From a virus: DNA of 33,111 nt. Made by a program: the position numbers and the translations under genes. The stretch's first letter is position 1; every line of letters begins with the position of its first letter. Below, one piece after another: positions 1-8,775 of this stretch. The notes beneath the pieces were generated by a model that saw only the letters and a list, made by a program, of their open reading frames with translations, made no database searches and had not been told where the DNA came from. Location of the stretch: IMG/VR virus record IMGVR_UViG_3300021963_000408, positions 1-33,111 of that record; one strand, 5' to 3'.

Positions 1-89
1 TGAAGGCGCAGTTGCTGCTGGAGTCTGACTTGGACCACCACGACCACCTTGTGCAACTGTTGGACGAACTGAAGGCGCAGTTGCTGCTG
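1..89. repeat. in-frame repeat in Ala/Pro linker, 69-base spacing
   Basis: The same 20 bases occur at 1-20 and 70-89, exactly 23 codons apart, inside the LysM-containing gene. They encode AATAPS. Related PVRPTVA and SVRPTVA segments sit near residues 321 and 428. Another unit may lie outside the left edge. This looks like expansion of a flexible Pro/Ala linker between domains. Confidence 0.6.
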
Positions 90-1350
90 CTGGTGCAGCA
101 GCACGCTTAGAAATTCTATCTAAAGTATCACCTTTTTGTACAGTATACGATTTATCTCCACCTAAATTTATTTTTTGTCCAACACTAATTTTATTTACAT
201 CCTTAATGTTATTCAATTTAGCTAAATTTTGTGTAGCACTTGTACCTTTATATGAAGATACTGGCTTAGCAGCTGGTGCAGCAGCTATTGAGCGAACAGG
301 AGAAAGTGGTTTTGGTACACTGGGCGTAAGAGCAGGTGCTGGAGAAGCTACAGGTGAACTTGAAGACGCAACAGTTGGACGAACAGGTGCATTTTTCCCA
401 ATAGGAATATCACTTGGTTTTAATGGAGATTCAGCATCATCCCTGCGTAATGTAGAATTTCTTTTTATTTGTGCAGAATCCATTGGACTACCAGGACGCC
501 GACGGCCTGATACATTTTGTTCATATCCTAGTTCATTAAGTTGCTGACCTTCTGACTCATATGAATTATTCTGCATTGTACGCTTTGCAACGTCTTCAAT
601 CTTTCCCTGTTTTGCTTTTCCTTCTAATGAAGAAGTTGTTCCGGTGTCAGAATCTTCTTTAGGAAGATGACGTGCTGGAAACCCAAGACGTTCCATCTTT
701 ATTTCATCAGATGATTTTTTATTAGTGTATTTTTTTGCGAATTGCATTGATGGGCGATTGAAAAGTTTTTCAATTGGACTTTTTTTGGTTCTTGCTTCGT
801 CAAGCTCTTCACCTTCTGGTTCTACTTCTTCATATTGTTTAAGATATAATTTATTAGTAGCTTTAATTAGGCCTTTAACTCTTTTCGCTCTTTGAGGAGT
901 ATGTGTGGTAGAAGGATTAGCGGAAAAAACAGCTTTCTGTGTATAACTTTTTAATGTTTCTTTGCTTAATTCATTGAGTTCTTCGCCTTCTGGCTCATGA
1001 GAATTCTTAAGAGTTCCAGCAGGATATCTTCTGGTCTCAGCTCCACCAACTCCACCTCTACTTCCAGTTACTACAGTTTTGCCGATCTGAGCATTCTTCT
1101 TTTTAGCAGCAGCGGCAATAGCAGCAAGGCGATCGGGTTTTTCGGCTTCTTCATACACCTGTTGATCTTCGCCTGGATTATAACCATGCTTAGGTATACG
1201 ATCTACAGACTTAACGTTCGTTGCATTAAAGACATCATCTTTATTGCCATTAGCATCTTCTGTTTTCTTAATAACGTGCTTCTTGACGAATCGATCTTCG
1301 TCAGCTGACTTAGGCTTATAGAGTTCTATGATATCTTTAATAGTCTTCAT
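1..1350 (-). CDS. LysM-containing prohead-region protein, 3' end missing
   Basis: The frame opens at an ATG at 1350 and stays open for 450 codons to the left edge, so the C-terminus is missing. The start has a GGAG six bases upstream and overlaps the end of the preceding acidic gene by 14 bases. The N-terminal ~65 residues (KKHVIKKTEDANGNKDDVF, HGYNPGED) resemble a segment I recall from hypothetical proteins of marine T4-like phages. Three acidic motifs follow: EPEGEELNEL (~119), EPEGEELDEA (~177) and ESEGQQLNEL (~265). The first runs into SKETLKSYTQKA. Residues ~310-370 are Pro/Ala/Ser-rich linker. Residues ~371-396 match the second half of a LysM domain (LAKLNNIKDVNKISVGQKI) and 402-416 the first half (YTVQKGDTLDRISKR). 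LysM domains bind peptidoglycan-type glycans. The T4 neighbours here would be gp68 and gp21, and no protease motif is visible. Its role is not established: virion, core or lysis protein are all possible. Confidence 0.75.
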   Translation of the reverse strand, partial: MKTIKDIIELYKPKSADEDRFVKKHVIKKTEDANGNKDDVFNATNVKSVDRIPKHGYNPGEDQQVYEEAEKPDRLAAIAAAAKKKNAQIGKTVVTGSRGGVGGAETRRYPAGTLKNSHEPEGEELNELSKETLKSYTQKAVFSANPSTTHTPQRAKRVKGLIKATNKLYLKQYEEVEPEGEELDEARTKKSPIEKLFNRPSMQFAKKYTNKKSSDEIKMERLGFPARHLPKEDSDTGTTSSLEGKAKQGKIEDVAKRTMQNNSYESEGQQLNELGYEQNVSGRRRPGSPMDSAQIKRNSTLRRDDAESPLKPSDIPIGKNAPVRPTVASSSSPVASPAPALTPSVPKPLSPVRSIAAAPAAKPVSSYKGTSATQNLAKLNNIKDVNKISVGQKINLGGDKSYTVQKGDTLDRISKRAAAPAAATAPSVRPTVAQGGRGGPSQTPAATAPS

Positions 1351-1624
1351 CTTCTTCTCCGGTTTCTATATCGTCGTCAGATAATTCGATCTCATCATCA
1401 ATTTCCAAATCATCTACTTCAATATCATCAAGAGTTTGTTCTAGTTCTTCATCATCAAAATCATCTTCATCTGGATCATTACCAAACATCGAAGCTGCGA
1501 CTTCTTGTTTTTGTGCGTCTATTATTTCTAATGCTTTTTGACCAAGTAGTTCTTTAAAAGTAGAACCAAAATCTATTGGCTGATTATCAGCAGCATATTT
1601 AACTAAATCAATTACTTCTGCCAT
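1337..1624 (-). CDS. 67: acidic prohead core protein, gp67-like
   Basis: This 95-aa protein lies directly after the portal gene, where T4 encodes gp67, a small, highly acidic component of the scaffolding core that is essential for prohead assembly. Residues 1-48 form a probable helix (MAEVIDLVKYAADNQPID, then FKELLGQKALEIIDAQKQE). Residues ~49-95 are mostly Asp and Glu and end in GEEDEDY. Length and the split into a helical N-terminus and acidic tail fit the gp67 family. The call rests on synteny and composition, because such acidic proteins share little sequence. The ATG has a GGAG seven bases upstream. The stop lies inside the start region of the next gene, so translation is probably coupled. 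Confidence 0.7.
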   Translation of the reverse strand: MAEVIDLVKYAADNQPIDFGSTFKELLGQKALEIIDAQKQEVAASMFGNDPDEDDFDDEELEQTLDDIEVDDLEIDDEIELSDDDIETGEEDEDY

Positions 1625-1634
1625 GTGTATCTCC

Positions 1635-1642
1635 TATTTATA
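1635..1642 (-). promoter_or_regulatory. T4-type late promoter sequence before gp67-like gene
   Basis: The minus strand reads TATAAATA exactly, between the portal stop and the acidic core gene. Late promoters of this type are read by the phage sigma factor gp55 with host polymerase. Initiation about six bases after the box would fall inside or next to the ribosome binding site of the core gene and leave almost no leader. It may therefore serve the downstream LysM gene better, or be a chance match in AT-rich spacer. Confidence 0.45.
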
Positions 1643-1644
1643 AA

Positions 1645-3165
1645 TTACTTTTTTGGTGGTTCTTCGCCAGGAGGTGGAGCCAACTGTATAATACCAGCTT
1701 TGATTTCATTATTTATTTGGGTCATTACGGTTTGCATTTCGCTTTCATCTTGACGTAATATATTACGCTTGACCCATTCAGTTGAATAATACTTACCAAC
1801 ATATGGATCAGCTTCAGACATGATAGCATTTCTTTCACGAATAATTTCTAAGTCTTTAAGCTGAGCAAACTGATTATCTTTAGAATAATCAAATTTAAAT
1901 TTATTTGCAAGTGCTGGCCATTCTTCTGGTGCAATGATTCTCTTTAAGACCAATTGCTTCTCTAATGCATCAAGAAATAGTTCACTAAACTTAGTTTGTA
2001 GTCTTGAAACAAACTTAGTAAACTTAACTTCGTCTCTTGTAATTTCCGTAGCACGACCCATCGTATATGTGTTATCAGGTTCAAGTCGGTTGACAGGAAC
2101 ATTTAATGATTTATAAAGGTTACGTTGAAAATACTTAACATCTTCAAGATCACCGGATAATTGACCAGCAGGAAGAGTTGAGATTTCAGTACCTCGGCCA
2201 CCTTCTCGACGTGGTAACCAAAAGTCTTCTAACATTGTCATAAATTTACGATCATCTCGGACTTCGCCAGTAGATGAATCATAAACTACACGATTCTTAA
2301 AACGAGTCATAATATCACGAAGATATTGCTCAGCTTTCATCTTTGGAAGATTACCTACATCAATATAAAATATCCGACGCTCTGGTGCGCGTGAAATCTT
2401 ATAGATAAGTGTAGCATCTTCAAGAGTTCTAAGCTGATTTAGAGCTTTAATAGCCTTATGTAAATGACCTAGAACTAATTGATTATTCTTATCAAGAATA
2501 CCGGCGTTGACTCCAAGGATTGCATCAGCTGAGATCTTTAATCCATTTGAACCAAATGCATTTGAAGTAGCAGAGATATTTGTCTGGAATCCCTTGTCAT
2601 TATAAATGTAATATTCTGATTCCACTTGAGTAACAGAAACACCAGAATCAGCTATTGGTTTTCTTTTCATCTCACGTACTTTACGAATCTTACGTGGATC
2701 TACATATCGTAATTCTTTAATACCATTCTGTGGTGCCTTTTCATCAATAATAACATGATAGACTAAGCGACCATCTACATACCAACGACGAAATACATCA
2801 TAGGATCTTGTATTGAATTCAAATAGTTCAAGAAGATAATTGAATTCAGCAATAATAAGATCTTTAATCTTTGGTGCAACTGGAACATTTTCTAGATTAA
2901 GATGAACGGCACCTTTATCTTCTTCATCGGAGATTGCTTCATTCACAATATCGGAGACAGCAGCATCAATTTCAGGATGCATTGCCATCTCTCGATATTT
3001 AGTAACGAGTTCTGCTTCAGACCTAGCTGATCCTTCAAGATCAACGTAAGTGCCATAAGCGCCGCCTGCAGCAACTGCAACGGCACCGTCATCAAAGACT
3101 GGAGGCGCAAAAGAAACTACTTCGTCTTTTTTGCGCTTAAATTGAAATCCAAAAATGCTTGCCAT
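1645..3165 (-). CDS. 20: portal vertex protein gp20
   Basis: Portal protein of T4-like phages: twelve copies form the ring at one capsid vertex that starts head assembly, passes DNA during packaging and joins the neck. The 506 aa compare with 524 in T4. Family features are the ELVTKYREMAMHPEIDAA segment near residue 53, the wing region FRRWYVDGRLVYHVIID (~125), the YVDPRKIRKVREMKRK segment (~153), DVGNLPKMKAEQYLRDIM (~270) and the strongly conserved LPAGQLSGDLEDVKYFQ region (~330). An ATG at 3165 was chosen and GTGGA lies upstream. The gene follows a strong terminator after gp19, so its expression is partly uncoupled from the tail tube. It precedes the gp67-like core gene, the same order as in T4. 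Confidence 0.97.
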   Translation of the reverse strand: MASIFGFQFKRKKDEVVSFAPPVFDDGAVAVAAGGAYGTYVDLEGSARSEAELVTKYREMAMHPEIDAAVSDIVNEAISDEEDKGAVHLNLENVPVAPKIKDLIIAEFNYLLELFEFNTRSYDVFRRWYVDGRLVYHVIIDEKAPQNGIKELRYVDPRKIRKVREMKRKPIADSGVSVTQVESEYYIYNDKGFQTNISATSNAFGSNGLKISADAILGVNAGILDKNNQLVLGHLHKAIKALNQLRTLEDATLIYKISRAPERRIFYIDVGNLPKMKAEQYLRDIMTRFKNRVVYDSSTGEVRDDRKFMTMLEDFWLPRREGGRGTEISTLPAGQLSGDLEDVKYFQRNLYKSLNVPVNRLEPDNTYTMGRATEITRDEVKFTKFVSRLQTKFSELFLDALEKQLVLKRIIAPEEWPALANKFKFDYSKDNQFAQLKDLEIIRERNAIMSEADPYVGKYYSTEWVKRNILRQDESEMQTVMTQINNEIKAGIIQLAPPPGEEPPKK

Positions 3166-3179
3166 TATATTTTTCCACT

Positions 3180-3206
3180 AAAAAATGGGGGCAAAAATAC
3201 CCCCAT
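3180..3206 (-). terminator. Rho-independent terminator between gp19 and gp20
   Basis: On the minus strand a perfect 7-bp stem, ATGGGGG pairing with CCCCCAT (3200-3206 with 3185-3191), encloses an 8-base A/T-rich loop and is followed directly by six T residues. It lies six bases past the tail-tube stop and before the portal start. It should end most sheath and tube transcripts there. It is the clearest terminator in the window. Confidence 0.9.
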
Positions 3207-3211
3207 GTTTA

Positions 3212-3763
3212 TTAAGTACCACCAGCGTTGCCGGTGATTCCTCCAGAAACTTCCCACCAATCATATTCAAATGTCACTTGAAATTTTTGAATTTGGTCTG
3301 TTGCATTCCAATCTAAACCCATTGCAGCTACACTTGTTGGGAACAATCCATTGAACTGATATGTTCTAATTGGGATACCAGTCTTTGAATATTGAACTAC
3401 TTGTGCTTGTGATTTATAAAGCAGGGGTGAAGCTGAACCAAATTGAGTAATATTTCCTTCATGACTATTTATTGAAGTTAGCCATGATTCCATTGCATTA
3501 CGGATAAGGAAATCTTCATCGTTAATTACTTGAACAGTCCATGCACCAAAAACTCTATCACCTGCAATCTTAACTTTACGACCAAAATAAGGAACTTGAA
3601 TCATACCAATGGTTGACTCTGGGATTGATGTAGCTTCAACCATGAATGGTACTTTAATATCCCCAGCACTATTAGCTGGATTTTGAATTGTGACCTGGAA
3701 AAGCGATGGTCTTGCTCCTCCAAGTACTAATTGACTTCTGATTTCATTTACATTAAATGCCAT
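3212..3763 (-). CDS. 19: tail tube protein gp19
   Basis: Tail tube monomer: hexameric rings stack into the inner tube through which DNA passes into the cell. The 183 aa compare with 163 in T4. The N-terminus MAFNVNEIRSQLVLGGARPS and the following LFQVTIQNP, VEATSIPES and PYFGRKVKIAGDR segments are typical of the family, as is the C-terminal KFQVTFEYDWWEV. The ATG at 3763 has AGGAG nine bases upstream. It sits between the sheath gene and a strong terminator, giving the sheath-tube pair its own 3' end, as suits two of the most abundant late proteins. Confidence 0.97.
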   Translation of the reverse strand: MAFNVNEIRSQLVLGGARPSLFQVTIQNPANSAGDIKVPFMVEATSIPESTIGMIQVPYFGRKVKIAGDRVFGAWTVQVINDEDFLIRNAMESWLTSINSHEGNITQFGSASPLLYKSQAQVVQYSKTGIPIRTYQFNGLFPTSVAAMGLDWNATDQIQKFQVTFEYDWWEVSGGITGNAGGT

Positions 3764-3787
3764 CTAAGCTCTCCTATATAGTTGTTT

Positions 3788-3795
3788 TATTTATC
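3788..3795 (-). promoter_or_regulatory. possible late promoter before tail tube gene
   Basis: The minus strand reads GATAAATA, one base from the T4 late consensus. It lies 25 bases upstream of the gp19 start and leaves room for a leader containing the AGGAG ribosome binding site. It could give extra tube transcripts beyond those from the sheath promoter. Because of the mismatch and AT-rich setting the call is tentative. Confidence 0.4.
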
Positions 3796-3801
3796 TTTAG
3801 A

Positions 3802-5910
3802 TTAAAAACCCTGACCAACTACTTCAGAGAATTCTACACCGGATCGCACTGCAACAAAGTTCAATTGAATATAATTAATTGCACGAGCAGGTTTAACGTA
3901 GATGTCACCTACAAACTCATTTCTATCAATGACTCCTTGGGTATTATTTGTGCTATCACACACTACCTTGAAGTCATAGATGCCGCGTCTTCCTTTGACG
4001 TCTCTGAGGAAAGGTTCAACGATATTCTTGAACTGAGCCCGTGTAAATTCATCATTGAATTCAAAGAGTAAACCCTCAGCAGCACGTGCAATAGTCTTCT
4101 CGAGAACAATGAATAGCCGACGAACGTTGATTCGATCAAAAGCACTTGGAGCACCGATTAGAGTCTTATCGCCGTAAAGAACTGTTCCTTGACCTGGAAA
4201 AGTAACTACTGGGTTTACGTCGTTCTTATAAAGAAGATCGCGATCAGCTTTGCCTGGATTAAAGGCAAGTTTAATCACATTCTTAATTTGACCACGATTG
4301 AAACCAGCAGGCGAAAACCAAGGATCTCTTACGCTATCAGTACGAACAGCCAAACCAGCTATATCACCATTAAGTGGGATATAACGATAAACATCATTGT
4401 ACTTATCGTACTGATACTTGTATCCAGAATCTAATACTGCATATGAAGTAGAAGTAAGTGCATTACGGAAATCAACAATATCTTGTGCTTCATCTTTACC
4501 TGAATTCTGAACAACGTCAGCACGATCAGGAGAAATAAAGGCTACACAGTCTTTACGAACAGAAGCAATATTATCAATTAGATAATTTGCAAGCTGTGAA
4601 TTGTGAGTAGATCCTCTTGCTTTACCCTGTAGTAGTAAAGAAACATCAACATCATCTGGTGACTTAAACTTATCATATGCTAAAGCAAGTGCTGCATTAG
4701 TAACAGTGCTTTCATCAGCCCCATCAGAACCATTGATAAATGAAAAATTTGATGGCTTTGAATTTGTTGAAGAAGTAATGTTTACTGCTGTATTAGATAC
4801 TGCGCCTGACCTATCAGTTGCCCACCAAATGTAATTGGAGTTATCATTTAGAACAGTCTTGTAATAATTAATGGCACCATCATTGGTCTTTGCATCAGTT
4901 GCTCTTGATAGACCTTTATAGACTTCTAGAATTGTTCCAGGAACTCCTGTAATCCTGCCATCTTCATCGGCAACAACAACATGAAGTTCATCATTTGCTG
5001 CGGTGTTACCAAAGTTTGCCACAAATTCAGATTGACCAGGAGCAGAATCTACAGAATTAAAATATTCCCAATCTCTAACAATTGTGTTTGAACTATAATT
5101 AGAAGATAGAGTATATTTGGAAACAAGATTTAATGTAATCGTAGCAGCACCGGTGTTTGTACCGGCAGAGTTATTTACAAGAATGCTTACATTAGAAATT
5201 TTAAGATATTGTTTGCCAATTGAACTATTTCCTACTTCTAAGATATCACCAATTGAGAATAGGTTTGCAACTGTATTTGCATAGGGTACAGGAGTACTAC
5301 CCGTCAAAACAGCAGTATTTACCAAAGAAATAGTGGCAGTATTGGAACCAACAGTAAAATCAATCTTTGTAGCAGTTGCATTACCGAATGATGTATTGGC
5401 AGTGCCAACAGTATTGCCAGAAAGAAAATCGATGGTTTGTGTGTATTGATTAGCAGCACTGCAAACAGAAACTTTAAGTGAATTTCCTAGTTCACCAGGA
5501 TACTTGGCAATGAACTGAACGCCAGCTTCAAAATTTGCAACTTTCGTATCATAATCATCAGCATTAAGAACTAGATGAACTAAGTTGCTGGTAATTGTGG
5601 TGCTATTTGCCATAGCAGAAAGAACACCAGTTGCACCAGTTGCATCAGCCGTATTTGCTGCACGGCTTACGTACAACTGATTTCCATACGCTAAAAAGTT
5701 TGCAGCTGTAAAGAATGTTTCTGGATTGTGATTAGTTGGTTTTCCAAACCGAGCAACTAAATTTTCTTCTGAGTCTACAAGGACTAGTTTGTCGATTGGA
5801 CCCCAACGAAATACACCAGCAAAAGCACCTTCTGTAGTTGCTGCGCCAGGCACAATTGTGGTTAAATCAATTTCGGATACATTAACTCCGGGACTTACTT
5901 GAAATGCCAT
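3802..5910 (-). CDS. 18: tail sheath protein gp18
   Basis: Contractile tail sheath protein, which polymerises around the tube and contracts to drive it through the envelope. The 702 aa compare with 659 in T4. The N-terminus (FQVSPGVNVSEIDLTTIVP, then EGAFAGVFRWGPID and LVARFGKP) and the C-terminal core (RRLFIVLEKTIARAAEGLLF, then FNDEFTRAQFKNIVEPFL and VKPARAINYIQLNF) are diagnostic. Residues ~90-400, rich in Ser, Thr, Asn and Ala, form the variable outer domains. The ATG at 5910 follows GGGAG nine bases upstream. An exact late promoter stands in the 62-base gap before it, so the sheath begins a strong late transcript that ends at the terminator after the tube gene. Confidence 0.97.
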   Translation of the reverse strand: MAFQVSPGVNVSEIDLTTIVPGAATTEGAFAGVFRWGPIDKLVLVDSEENLVARFGKPTNHNPETFFTAANFLAYGNQLYVSRAANTADATGATGVLSAMANSTTITSNLVHLVLNADDYDTKVANFEAGVQFIAKYPGELGNSLKVSVCSAANQYTQTIDFLSGNTVGTANTSFGNATATKIDFTVGSNTATISLVNTAVLTGSTPVPYANTVANLFSIGDILEVGNSSIGKQYLKISNVSILVNNSAGTNTGAATITLNLVSKYTLSSNYSSNTIVRDWEYFNSVDSAPGQSEFVANFGNTAANDELHVVVADEDGRITGVPGTILEVYKGLSRATDAKTNDGAINYYKTVLNDNSNYIWWATDRSGAVSNTAVNITSSTNSKPSNFSFINGSDGADESTVTNAALALAYDKFKSPDDVDVSLLLQGKARGSTHNSQLANYLIDNIASVRKDCVAFISPDRADVVQNSGKDEAQDIVDFRNALTSTSYAVLDSGYKYQYDKYNDVYRYIPLNGDIAGLAVRTDSVRDPWFSPAGFNRGQIKNVIKLAFNPGKADRDLLYKNDVNPVVTFPGQGTVLYGDKTLIGAPSAFDRINVRRLFIVLEKTIARAAEGLLFEFNDEFTRAQFKNIVEPFLRDVKGRRGIYDFKVVCDSTNNTQGVIDRNEFVGDIYVKPARAINYIQLNFVAVRSGVEFSEVVGQGF

Positions 5911-5953
5911 TTTTTATTCTCCCTCTCGAAAAGGTGATTAATCTATGTTCTAG

Positions 5954-5961
5954 TATTTATA
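5954..5961 (-). promoter_or_regulatory. T4-type late promoter for sheath and tube
   Basis: The minus strand carries an exact TATAAATA in the only sizeable gap of the left third, between the large terminase and the sheath. The predicted start lies about 35-38 bases before the sheath ATG, leaving a leader that includes the GGGAG ribosome binding site. No -35 element is expected for this promoter class. Its position fits high sheath and tube expression. Confidence 0.8.
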
Positions 5962-5972
5962 TTTCTTTGGTT

Positions 5973-7583
5973 TTAATCATTATCGTAAAAAAACTTATCA
6001 AAATCACTCATTTCAACTATTGCTGGGGGTGGCATTCCAGTATCAACTATTCCAAATGGGACCATATCTTCTTCGATTTGTTTCATCTTAGCTTCATACA
6101 ATGCTTTTCTAAGATCAACACTATTTATTTCTTTAAAATAGCGAGTAGTTATAAGCCAAGCAAACATAACTAATGTCATAACTAAGTCATCATGATATCC
6201 TTCATCAGCTTCAAAACTACCTCTCTTTTCAATGAATGTTGAAATCTCAGAAATAGTGTCTGCATCTGTGATAAGGAGTTTGCCAGTTTCTATTAATGAT
6301 TTTAAGTTATGGCAACCAATTCTTTTTACTTTACGATCCATTACTATGCCTGGACGCATGCTTTTGCTTGCAAATCCAGATGTAATTGTCTGACTACTTT
6401 TTTCTTTGACAGAAAATAAAATATTATCATATTCTAATTCTGTATGAAGAATATATGCTACCTGTTCATTTACATTCAATTCAATTAAACAGAATGCATC
6501 ATTATATTTTTTACCAACCTCATTAATCACATTGGGATAAAGCAATGGACTAATCACATTATTCTTATACTTAGCAACAATCCTATATGGAATAGTGGAT
6601 ATATCAACGACCGTGAACGCAGAGAAGTCACCCCCAACTCCTTTTGCAGTATCGACGGTCATGACATAAACCGCATGTGGTTCTGGTTCTAAGAATATAT
6701 CGAGACCATCATAACTGTGAATAGGATCAATAATTGACATCTTAGCAATAGCATCTGAACCAATAAGAGTTGCAGACGACCCAAGGAAGTTACAAAGAAC
6801 TTCTTGATTGAACTTGAGTTCACCTAACTGTCTTTTTTGTTCTTCAAGCCATTTATCATCTCTACCAGGAATCTCGTGGTATGGAATAAACAATGGAACA
6901 AAGTCATTACGATTATTCTGTGCATCATTCCAGAATTTCCAGAAATGATTATATCCATACGGTGTAGAAGTAATGATGATTTTTGTAGTCTGACCAGCAG
7001 AAACTACAGGGTATACAGAAGTAAAGAACTGTTCAGCTACATTATTTGGAATAATTGCTGCTTCGTCAATATACAATAAGTTAACTGACTGAGAACGAAT
7101 ACCTGCAGCTGTCGTCGCGGCCGTAAAGATTTTAGATCCATTCTCAAGTTCAATATCGCCTTTATTCCAATTGACCACACCTTGTTGCATCCATTTGGGC
7201 AAGTTCTCATACATCAACTGATATCTTGCAAGAATACCGCGAGCTGTTGCGGCTTTATTTGCTAAGATAGCTACGTTCTTATGAGATTGGAAAACCGTAT
7301 ACCATAAGATATAGGCAACTGAAGTAGTAGTCTTACCTTGTTGCCGACCTTCCATAACGATAACTTTACGGTTCTCATTAATGACTTTTATTTTATTCTT
7401 CTGACAATCGTAAAGCTCAAACTTAATCAGGCCATGATCAAGAGTTTCAATATAGCAATAATTTAATATAAAATACTCTGGATCTTCAGAGGCTTTTATG
7501 TATTCTTCAATTTGTTCTTTTGTAAAATTAAATTTTACATTAGATTTCTTTAGAAGTGGGTTACCAAGATATGCTTCACTCAT
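5973..7583 (-). CDS. 17: large terminase subunit gp17
   Basis: Packaging motor: an N-terminal ATPase pumps DNA through the portal and a C-terminal RNase H-fold nuclease cuts concatemers. The 536 aa compare with 610 in T4. Walker A is GRQQGKTT (79-86, Lys84), Walker B LLYIDEAA with Asp173 and catalytic Glu174, and the coupling motif IITSTPYG is near 203-210. The nuclease acidic residues are Asp311 in TVDTAKG, Glu368 in LIELN and Asp465/466 in YHDDLVM, matching the three catalytic acids of T4 gp17. All catalytic positions are intact. The ATG at 7583 overlaps the gp16 stop by four bases (ATGA), so translation is coupled. The shorter C-terminus is usual in marine relatives. Confidence 0.97.
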   Translation of the reverse strand: MSEAYLGNPLLKKSNVKFNFTKEQIEEYIKASEDPEYFILNYCYIETLDHGLIKFELYDCQKNKIKVINENRKVIVMEGRQQGKTTTSVAYILWYTVFQSHKNVAILANKAATARGILARYQLMYENLPKWMQQGVVNWNKGDIELENGSKIFTAATTAAGIRSQSVNLLYIDEAAIIPNNVAEQFFTSVYPVVSAGQTTKIIITSTPYGYNHFWKFWNDAQNNRNDFVPLFIPYHEIPGRDDKWLEEQKRQLGELKFNQEVLCNFLGSSATLIGSDAIAKMSIIDPIHSYDGLDIFLEPEPHAVYVMTVDTAKGVGGDFSAFTVVDISTIPYRIVAKYKNNVISPLLYPNVINEVGKKYNDAFCLIELNVNEQVAYILHTELEYDNILFSVKEKSSQTITSGFASKSMRPGIVMDRKVKRIGCHNLKSLIETGKLLITDADTISEISTFIEKRGSFEADEGYHDDLVMTLVMFAWLITTRYFKEINSVDLRKALYEAKMKQIEEDMVPFGIVDTGMPPPAIVEMSDFDKFFYDND

Positions 7584-7945
7584 TTATTCTTTATTAACTT
7601 CAATAGTTCAGAGGTTGAGATGTATAAGTTATTATTTATGGTTTTATTACCATCAACATCTTTACCTTTTTCAATACGATTCTTTTTCTCAGCAAGCTCT
7701 AATAGATCTTTGCTTGAATCGGATAATGATTTAATAAGTGTTGAGACTACTTCATAACTTCGTGGGTGCTGAGATAAGTCTGCAACATCAAGCATCTTAT
7801 CTAAAGCAATAGATCCTTTCTCGAGAATAGAACGAATGTTCTTTCGAGCAAAATCGTAATCATCATCGGAACTTGGAATATATTCGACTTGTTCGTCAAA
7901 CCTAGCAATGTCTAATGAGTCAGCAATAATTTTATCGGAGTTCAT
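7580..7945 (-). CDS. 16: small terminase subunit gp16
   Basis: Small terminase, which recognises DNA and regulates the gp17 ATPase and nuclease. The 121 aa compare with 164 in T4. The segment DDYDFARKNIRSILEKGSIA (29-48) and the following helices with HPRSYEVVSTLIKSLSDSSK match the conserved centre of gp16, where T4 has DDYGVVRRNMHF and SPRHMEVFATLMGQM. The N- and C-terminal extensions are shorter than in T4. It is joined on both sides by four-base ATGA overlaps, to gp15 upstream and gp17 downstream, so the three form one translationally coupled unit. Confidence 0.92.
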   Translation of the reverse strand: MNSDKIIADSLDIARFDEQVEYIPSSDDDYDFARKNIRSILEKGSIALDKMLDVADLSQHPRSYEVVSTLIKSLSDSSKDLLELAEKKNRIEKGKDVDGNKTINNNLYISTSELLKLIKNK

Positions 7946-8775
7946 TGGATTATATCTTCATAACTATCAAATTCAGTAATAAACCCATAATTCTCATCAG
8001 CATCAATTTGCGATATATCAACTGATAGTGAAGCATTTGATGTTGGAGAACCATTGGCAAGTAAACCAGGACGTATAGTTACTCTCGAAGCAATATCAGT
8101 GACACCTACAGCATCATCTATGTTTTCAGTTTTAGCCACATAGATATTTGTATTGACTGTCTTGATGATTGAACCTTTCTTAACAGGTCCAAAGAAGTAT
8201 GCTTTCATTGCAAAATCAAGAGTCCAAACTATAGCTCGACGATTCATAAAATCGCCTTCATATGTATCCTGAGAACCAATCGTTTTTAATATAATTGGAA
8301 TATCTACATTTAAACCTAATTGAGGTATTAAATTAGCAGTGATAGTCCATTCAGGTGTAAAATAAGGTAATATCTGTTCTACGATACGCGTGCCATCATC
8401 GACATTCTTTACCATTATGTATAAAGTAAATCCAATATCATATGGCACTGATTGATATTGATATGCTAATGATGCTGTGTTTGCGCTATTGACTTTAACG
8501 TTCCGATTAAGCGTATTCAATTTTCTATCTGATGCATAACTAATAGACGTAATTTCAAATGCCATTCTTGGAAGAACCATTGCTGGACGATTGAATGTTG
8601 GATCACCTTCAAGCCGTGCAAGAAACTTTTCTTTAGGTCCATATGATAATGGAACTTTCATTGATTGAACAGTTTCATTACTACTGTTTATGCGATTGAT
8701 ATAGATGCTATTAAATAATGTACCAAACATAACAACGTATTTTCTAAGTGATCCATGATAGAACTGATTAAACAT
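7942..8775 (-). CDS. 15: tail completion and sheath stabiliser gp15
   Basis: Terminator protein of the tail: a hexamer caps the sheath and tube and binds the neck proteins gp13 and gp14. The 277 aa compare with 272 in T4. The N-terminus MFNQFYHGSLRKYVVMFGTL parallels T4 MFGYFYNSSFRRYATLMGDL. The segments VPLSYGPKEKFLARL (~41), LPRMAFEITSISY (~68) and IVEQILPYFTPEW (~131) are also conserved. The start forms a TAATG junction with the gp14 stop, sharing one base, and the end overlaps gp16 by four bases. The gene therefore sits inside one coupled neck and packaging operon. Confidence 0.96.
   Translation of the reverse strand: MFNQFYHGSLRKYVVMFGTLFNSIYINRINSSNETVQSMKVPLSYGPKEKFLARLEGDPTFNRPAMVLPRMAFEITSISYASDRKLNTLNRNVKVNSANTASLAYQYQSVPYDIGFTLYIMVKNVDDGTRIVEQILPYFTPEWTITANLIPQLGLNVDIPIILKTIGSQDTYEGDFMNRRAIVWTLDFAMKAYFFGPVKKGSIIKTVNTNIYVAKTENIDDAVGVTDIASRVTIRPGLLANGSPTSNASLSVDISQIDADENYGFITEFDSYEDIIQ

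Noticed and set aside
206-1308. Plus-strand frames in the first 1.3 kb
   Set aside because: The minus strand is continuously open here and encodes the LysM-containing protein with recognisable motifs, so these are shadows.
5911-5972. Possible terminator between gp17 and gp18 (TGATTAA and TTAATCA)
   Set aside because: The arms are short, AT-only and about 30 bases apart, with no adjacent T-run. The gap is better explained by the late promoter.
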